This document shows, piece by piece, positions 59,392 through 64,000 of a stretch of 64,000 nt of DNA (its first letter is position 1; the number at the start of each line of letters is the position of its first letter). Under the pieces are notes generated by a model. It saw only the letters and a list, made by a program, of their open reading frames with translations. It was not told the DNA's origin and ran no database searches. The DNA lies in assembly GCA_009192285.1 (NCBI GenBank), contig WBVU01000016.1, forward strand, positions 1 to 64,000. Reading direction: 5' to 3'. The translations under genes and the position numbers were made by a program. This stretch comes from Morchella semilibera (taxonomy: Eukaryota > Ascomycota > Pezizomycetes > Pezizales > Morchellaceae).

Positions 59392-60931
59392 GTCTGTAGC
59401 GTACTGGGTGATGGATCCAGTAAAACCTGACGTTGGTTTCGATTCAGTTAGTTGGGACGGTGATGGTTGATAGTGGGGTGGTTTTGTACGTTTGGGGAGC
59501 TCGTGGGCAAAGTTTAGATGGATATATACGATGGAGAGGGGTACATGTATTTGGGGGGGGCTCCTGGAAATGCTGCGGCGGTTGGGAGATATTCTGTTTG
59601 GGCCCGTGCGTGAATCGCGTTCAGACCCCCTGCCAGATGCCCGAAAGTCCGAGTGAGAGGTTGTGGCGGAAATACATGTAGTTAAACGACTTGTAGTATA
59701 CAGCTGGGCGCTTAAAACTTTAGTCGAAGCTGCCACCGTGTGCTACATTACATCTAAGAAGACGTATATAGATATACCAATATGCAATGTGTAACTTAAA
59801 GGGTCCAACCGGCCAGGTATTAGCAGCGAGTTGTATATACAGTCGTACCTCGCTAATATATCTATCTCGCATCTAGATATCTCGGATCTCTTGCTATCTC
59901 GTACAGATTTCAGGGACAGGCACTGCCCTAGCTTATCCATCAAAAAAAAAACTATTTACTGTCTCGTATATTTACTATCTCGTAGGGGTTTGGCTAGCTA
60001 GCTCCTAGAATACGCTAACGACATAACGGGGTGTGTTTGTCCCTATATTCAGATAATTTGCTTTTTTTTTTTGATGTATTGATCACCAACGGACCGGAGA
60101 AATTGCTTTTTGTCTCTCATGTTGAGATTCAGAGACTTTGCCTGTGTTGATACCTATTAGTAACGATTGCAATTGGGGGGGTTGCTTCTCTATCTCCTTC
60201 GGTATACGTATTCGGAGGCTCTGCTTTTTGTCTCTCTCGTAATCACACCCGCAGATACAGCCGCGAGCAGAATAACCCTAGCCCAAACGCCCCGAGGATA
60301 GTGGTCTGCAGATTCAAGCCCCATCTTGAGGCTGGGTGTTGGCTCAAGGAATTTCCACATCGGCAGCAATCAAACCCTTACCTCGACCACTCATTATCCT
60401 TCCCCTAAGCAACTGCATTTTCGGGTTCTTATGCTGGTAAATTCTACGGTACAATTTGAAAAAGGTAAATTTACCAGGATATGAGGATAAGTCGTCCCAT
60501 ATTGAGAGATCCTTCAAAACGACCTTAGTTATCAAAATTTTGCGGTGAACTAGAGCGATATCGGTGAGGAAGGATAAGTCATATGAGGTGTTGGCAGACA
60601 GCAGGGGGAGGTAGGAGGAGGCGGCAGGAGGCGGCGATGGGTAGTGGGGCGCCACACAGAACGGGAGCGAGCAGGGATGGTGTGGCTGTGCGATGATGAT
60701 ATGAGAGTATTTAATGGTTGCAAGATTGCATTTTATAGATTTATGTACACAATATAGTGAGAAACATATAGTGTGTATATACTTTACAAAGGAAAGGAAA
60801 CAAATGAGCGAGGCTATGAAAAAACAGATGAAAGTCATGATATAAATAAAGCAGCGCCTGGCACCGTATCGGCCCGTAAGTACATGCAGACCATGCCAGT
60901 ACATTCTCCATCACAGGGAGTGCACCCGTCC
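59392..60931. other. Intergenic region
   Basis: No gene is accepted. TACATGTA at 59542 and 59673. TATCTCG-type repeats at 59855-59985 (ATCTCGCATCTAGATATCTC, ATCTCGTA). A 186-codon open frame on the minus strand (60904-60344) is discussed under rejected items. Confidence 0.45.
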
Positions 60932-61417
60932 CTAGACACCTGCTTTACGAGTTCTGGAGGCCTGAGTCGTGGGTCTGAGATCGCGGCTTGAGGCAGCCGA
61001 TACAATGTATACGAGGATGAAACAGAGGTAGAGAATATCGTTATCCGCTGGCTGCGGGCGCGGGTGTGGGTACGCAAGATCCGTATTTAATGACTACATG
61101 TAAACAGATCAGTTTGATGCCAGATATATAAAGTATGAGGAGTGGGGCCGGCGTAGGGCATAACACTAGACCATTACATTTCCACGCCTTTTTCTCAAAT
61201 ATTTGTAGCCCATAAATGCTAGTGTAAGAGTTGCGACCAAAAGGCCAGCGGTACTATTAACAGTATTGATTACACCGAAAATATAGCTTTGCTCTTCTCG
61301 ATTGGCGGTGCGCGGCGCTGTATGGAGTGTATCATGAATTCCAGTTACAGAACTAGCAAAAGTACATGTAACTGTCGTTGAAATGGCCGTGGTTGCAATT
61401 AATGTTGGGTCTATCAT
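60932..61417 (-). CDS. Small two-TM family protein, copy F
   Basis: Two exons, 61417-61178 and 61051-60932, joined in phase 0 (donor GTAATG, acceptor CCCGCAG), give 119 residues. Exon 1: MIDPTLIATTAISTTVTCTF, NREEQSYIFGVINTVNST, then the helix AGLLVATLTLAFMGYKYLR and basic KRRGN. Exon 2: PADNDILYLCFILVYIVSAA, then SSRDLRPTTQASRTRKAGV. It is closest to copy E (the helix is the same over 17 residues). A TACATGTA falls within exon 1 at 61363. Confidence 0.65.
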
Positions 61418-61629
61418 GTGTTCAGAGTATTCAGAGGTGTTGTGGTGGTGTAAGGAATGATAACCCTATCGACTCTTAAGCTGTCAATAGTGGAATTTAT
61501 ATGGAGTTTTCATCCTACGGTTGAGGGCTACGTTGGTCCGTGCACTACTCGGGCGTAAGATATTCGAGATTCTCCAAATATCTCATAGGATAATAGCAGT
61601 CCCCAAGCTCTTGCCACGTCCAGGTTGCG

Positions 61630-61758
61630 TACCTGTGCCTTGCAGTGCACCAATCACAAGGCCCAGACAAACGCGGGGTCATCACCTAGGCCAAGTTTTA
61701 TTAGTGTGGAAATGATCCCGTTTGTCCGGGCCTTGTGATTGGTGCATCGCAAGGTACA
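61630..61758. mobile_element. MITE-like hairpin
   Basis: Arms CCTTGCAGTGCACCAATCAC...AAGGCCCAGACAAACG and complement (about 45 bases, four to five mismatches), around a short loop. Single copy. Confidence 0.65.
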
Positions 61759-62000
61759 GCCCAGGGGGCTGTCCTCTAACATACCGAAAAATTGGCTATG
61801 ATGCGGCGCGTCTTAAAGGTGACATGTCGGTATTTCAACTCCGAATGCTCTTGAACCAATTAGAGCATTGTAATCCAGCCACTTTATTAGTCTTGTCAAT
61901 GCTGACCCAGGAATTAAATTTATATGGAAGTAAAGCCACACAAAATTTGCTCCTTCTTGGGGGTTAGCATTTTACTGACAGATACCCTTCATTAGATAGT

Positions 62001-62137
62001 TTCGGCACTGGGTTGCTTTGCAACTTTTCGCCCAACTTTTGGAAGCGCTAAACGGAAAATGGAAAATTGTTGACCAGAATCTTGCAGCGTTGGCACAGCC
62101 ACTGCTAAAAGTTGGGTGAAAAGTTGGAGGTGCCGAA
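62001..62137. mobile_element. MITE-like hairpin
   Basis: Arms TTCGGCAC...CAACTTTTCGCCCAACTTTT and complement (AAAAGTTGGGTGAAAAGTTG...GTGCCGAA). The left arm has a few extra bases. Confidence 0.55.
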
Positions 62138-62246
62138 AGTCTCTATATATTATGTATGTATGTACTAGAGGTGCGGGTAAGATAATACATGTACTGTTCC
62201 ACTTCACCAGGTCTTGGCGCTTTTCACATACTAAAACAGGTAAATG

Positions 62247-62379
62247 GCATCGCTAATAACTTTTCAACAAGACAAGATATCAAGAATCTATGAAGCCAAA
62301 ATCTTTATCATACCTATACCTACAATTTGGCTTCATAGATTTTCGATATCCTGTCTGGTTGAGAAGTTATTCGCAGTGC
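62247..62379. mobile_element. MITE-like hairpin
   Basis: Arms CGCTAATAACTTTTCAACAA...GATATCAAGAATCTATGAAG and complement, about 55 bases, with roughly eight mismatches, and a loop under 25 bases. Confidence 0.6.
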
Positions 62380-62445
62380 AATTTATGTCACCTTTAAGGC
62401 GCGCCGCACCATATCTCCGGCCAGGGATTACCTCCTTGAAGGGTG

Positions 62446-62585
62446 TACCGCAAAATCTCAGTTCGTTCGGACGGTTGCCAAGAGGACAATTTTGAAAAAT
62501 ATCACCCCTTAAAGGAAGAGATCAGAGCCTTTTACAGCCAACACCGCCCTTGGCAACCGTCCGAACGAACTGAGATTTTGCGGTA
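62446..62585. mobile_element. MITE-like hairpin, family 2, copy 2
   Basis: Perfect arms of about 37 bases starting TACCGCAAAATCTCAGTTCG and continuing TTCGGACGGTTGCCAAG. TA at both ends. The interior (ATCACCCCTTAAAGGAAGAG, ATCAGAG) matches 57712-57869, while the arm middle does not. Confidence 0.7.
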
Positions 62586-62652
62586 GATCAGGTCTGCTTA
62601 TAGCAATTTGGATCTCATATGCATAGCGAGAATGGTGGTACTTAAGTATAAC

Positions 62653-62779
62653 TACTCGCAGCAGGTAAGAAGTACCCAAATATGCAAGTCTTGAGATGCA
62701 ATTCTTATTGGATTAAAAGAGGGAAATACACCAATTCAGTGCAGCTACATTTTTGGGTACTTGTTACCTGTCGCGAGTA
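62653..62779. mobile_element. MITE-like hairpin
   Basis: Arms TACTCGCAGCAGGTAAGAAG...TACCCAAA and complement (TTTGGGTACTTGTTACCTGT...CGCGAGTA), 28 bases with three mismatches. TA at both ends. Confidence 0.6.
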
Positions 62780-62885
62780 AGGCCAACCGTTTTAGCAAAG
62801 ACCAAGACGGAGTTTTCACCCTTAGTGGTTGCCTAAGCTTCGGTAGGTCGCACAAGCCCTAACCCTGGACTAATTGGTCGCTGAA

Positions 62886-63019
62886 TAGAGCGTTTTGGCA
62901 ACCAACTTCTGAGTCCAGATTTTTAGTTCTTGGCGGTCGGTTTTTGGTGTGGATAGCCCGCCAAGAGCTCAAAATTTGGGCTCAAAATTTGAAAATTTGG
63001 GTGTTGCCAAAACGCTCTA
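62886..63019. mobile_element. MITE-like hairpin with inner CTTGGCG/CGCCAAG pair
   Basis: Outer arms TAGAGCGTTTTGGCAAC and GTTGCCAAAACGCTCTA enclose a second pair TTCTTGGCGG...CCGCCAAGAG plus tandem CTCAAAATTTG. The inner unit resembles 37060-37105, so one element may have inserted in another. Confidence 0.55.
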
Positions 63020-63032
63020 ATCAAGAACCACT

Positions 63033-63147
63033 TACAGCGATGGGGAAAATTATTGTAGAAGTATGGTGCAAGTCCTATTGGCTGGGGCAGCCACCTAAAC
63101 TCTGTTTTTGGGCCCCTGTTTCTACAATAATTTTCCCCACCGCTGTA
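63033..63147. mobile_element. MITE-like hairpin, family 4, copy 2
   Basis: Near-perfect arms TACAGCGATGGGGAAAATTA...TTGTAGAA and complement. TA at both ends. Related to 55923-56036. Confidence 0.65.
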
Positions 63148-63515
63148 GACGACCCATCAGCGAGCTTTGCCTGCTATTTTGCCCGTTGCAACGGATGCGG
63201 GTGGACGCTCGCTGAGGGGCAAGCTGGCCTAAGTTGGTAGTGTAGGTCTTGTCTATAAAACTCTAGGGCCCAGCCTTGACAGATCTCGGGACATTAGAAG
63301 CAGCATGAAAAAGACGACCCGGATAGCCTTTGCCAAACCCTATCCCTGGTTTATAATTAATTTGGGAGCTTGTAATATCATAATATTGTATATGGCGGAA
63401 AAAGGCCGAGAGTACACCCATGACCAATCTCGTCTCGTCTCGTCTTGTTTTTCTAAAGGTCTCGAGATAACTTGTCCCGTGCCCATCACTAACCCATAGA
63501 GTACTGCAAAGTCAC

Positions 63516-63633
63516 TCTGGGGACAACGACGAAACTGGTTGAACGACGGACAGGGATTTTTGGCGGACAAAGCACGGGCTCTCAGGCTGGTACTAATCCT
63601 GAAACCTGTGTTTTCGTCGTTGCCCCAGGTTCG
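63516..63633. repeat. Weak inverted repeat
   Basis: CTGGGGACAACGACGAAA pairs with TTTTCGTCGTTGCCCCAG near 63609. Arms are only about 18 bases and the rest is unpaired. It may be a decayed hairpin element. Confidence 0.35.
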
Positions 63634-64000
63634 TCCTTGCCCCCAAATTGACTTACTCTACGGGCTCTATAAATGTAAGTATCTGTAAAATCAAATTAGT
63701 ATGGGGAAACGAATCTGCAAATGAATCCTAAGTTCATTTTGTTGTCTAATATTTCCAACCAGATTCCCAGAGAGAAAGAAAAAGTGTTATCTTCATGAGC
63801 GTTGAGCTCTCGCTATATAGGCCTTGAATAGGTGGCATGTATAGATCTTACCACTTACGCCAATATTCCATATGGTAGTGTACGTATAGTGGCGGACACT
63901 CAAAACCGACCCTTAATTAGTTAAGTTCTAGAAGCTATAGGGAAGTGGTTTTTTTATTTTATTTCGAAATCCCTTCTGTAGGGCTGTTGGGGGTAGGTAA

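Larger units (their letters stand above)
61796..62415. mobile_element. Larger inverted-arm element holding nested hairpins
   Basis: Outer arms TGCGGCGCGTCTTAAAGGTG...ACAT (61796-61824) and ATGTCACCTTTAAGGCGCGC...CGCACCATA (62385-62415) are complementary. Inside are the hairpins at 62001 and 62247, so this is either a composite or nested insertions. No protein-coding content. Confidence 0.45.
61418..64000. other. Gene-free hairpin cluster to the window end
   Basis: At least seven inverted-arm elements lie nearly end to end between 61630 and 63147. TACATGTA at 62186; a CCCTAACCCT telomere-like motif at 62855. From 63650 to the end I see nothing interpretable. Confidence 0.5.

Noticed and set aside
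60344-60904. 186-codon open frame on the minus strand
   Set aside because: It is AT-rich, with low-complexity Phe/Ile/Cys stretches at the start, no clear ATG context, no recognisable domain and no splice partner. Probably a chance frame, although its last 80 codons look somewhat protein-like.

Overview
This window is nuclear DNA of a filamentous ascomycete (Pezizomycotina). The genes carry short introns (42 to about 235 bases) with GTRNGT-type donors, CTRAY-like branch points and YAG acceptors. Several families are typical of filamentous fungi: ApsB/Mto1, an Apc1 of fungal layout, Nup37, Nse2, an Ish1-type repeat protein and a LEA-like mitochondrial protein. Intergenic DNA is long and AT-richer than the genes. 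A Pezizomycetes-like origin is a guess from genome style, not shown by the sequence.

Regions. 1-4.6 kb: a PB1/UBA protein with a proline-rich centre. 4.6-10.4 kb: a gene-poor stretch with one tRNA-like element. 10.4-11.1 kb: a four-helix MARVEL-like membrane protein. 13-32.4 kb: a housekeeping block with apsB (microtubule organisation), a SNIP1/Pml1-type FHA protein, an ER-retained Ish1-repeat protein ending in KDEL, APC1 (cell cycle) and a Nup37-like nucleoporin. 33.5-43.1 kb: a mitochondrial PPR-like protein, a large nuclear-looking protein, an RWDD/DUF1115-like protein and the SUMO ligase Nse2; the last two are divergent across 121 bp. 45.4-61.4 kb: an accessory region with six copies of a small two-exon, two-membrane-helix gene family that I do not recognise. 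They are mixed with a LEA-like gene with CRE sites upstream, a zinc-finger protein, an alanine-rich cysteine-motif protein and more than ten short hairpin (MITE-like) elements.

Main observations. (1) The six-copy family has a conserved REEQ-like motif, a TM helix, a phase-0 intron and a second exon with an NDxLYxCF-like helix. (2) The palindrome TACATGTA occurs 27 times, against about one expected by chance, almost always outside genes; the doublet TACATGTACTACATGTA occurs twice, both times between divergent gene starts. (3) Hairpin elements of one family share their interior but have different outer arms, while the two arms inside each copy match each other. No LTR element, virus-like element, CRISPR array, rRNA or convincing full tRNA gene was found. 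Splice structures were inferred by eye from frame, splice signals and similarity between copies, without transcripts.
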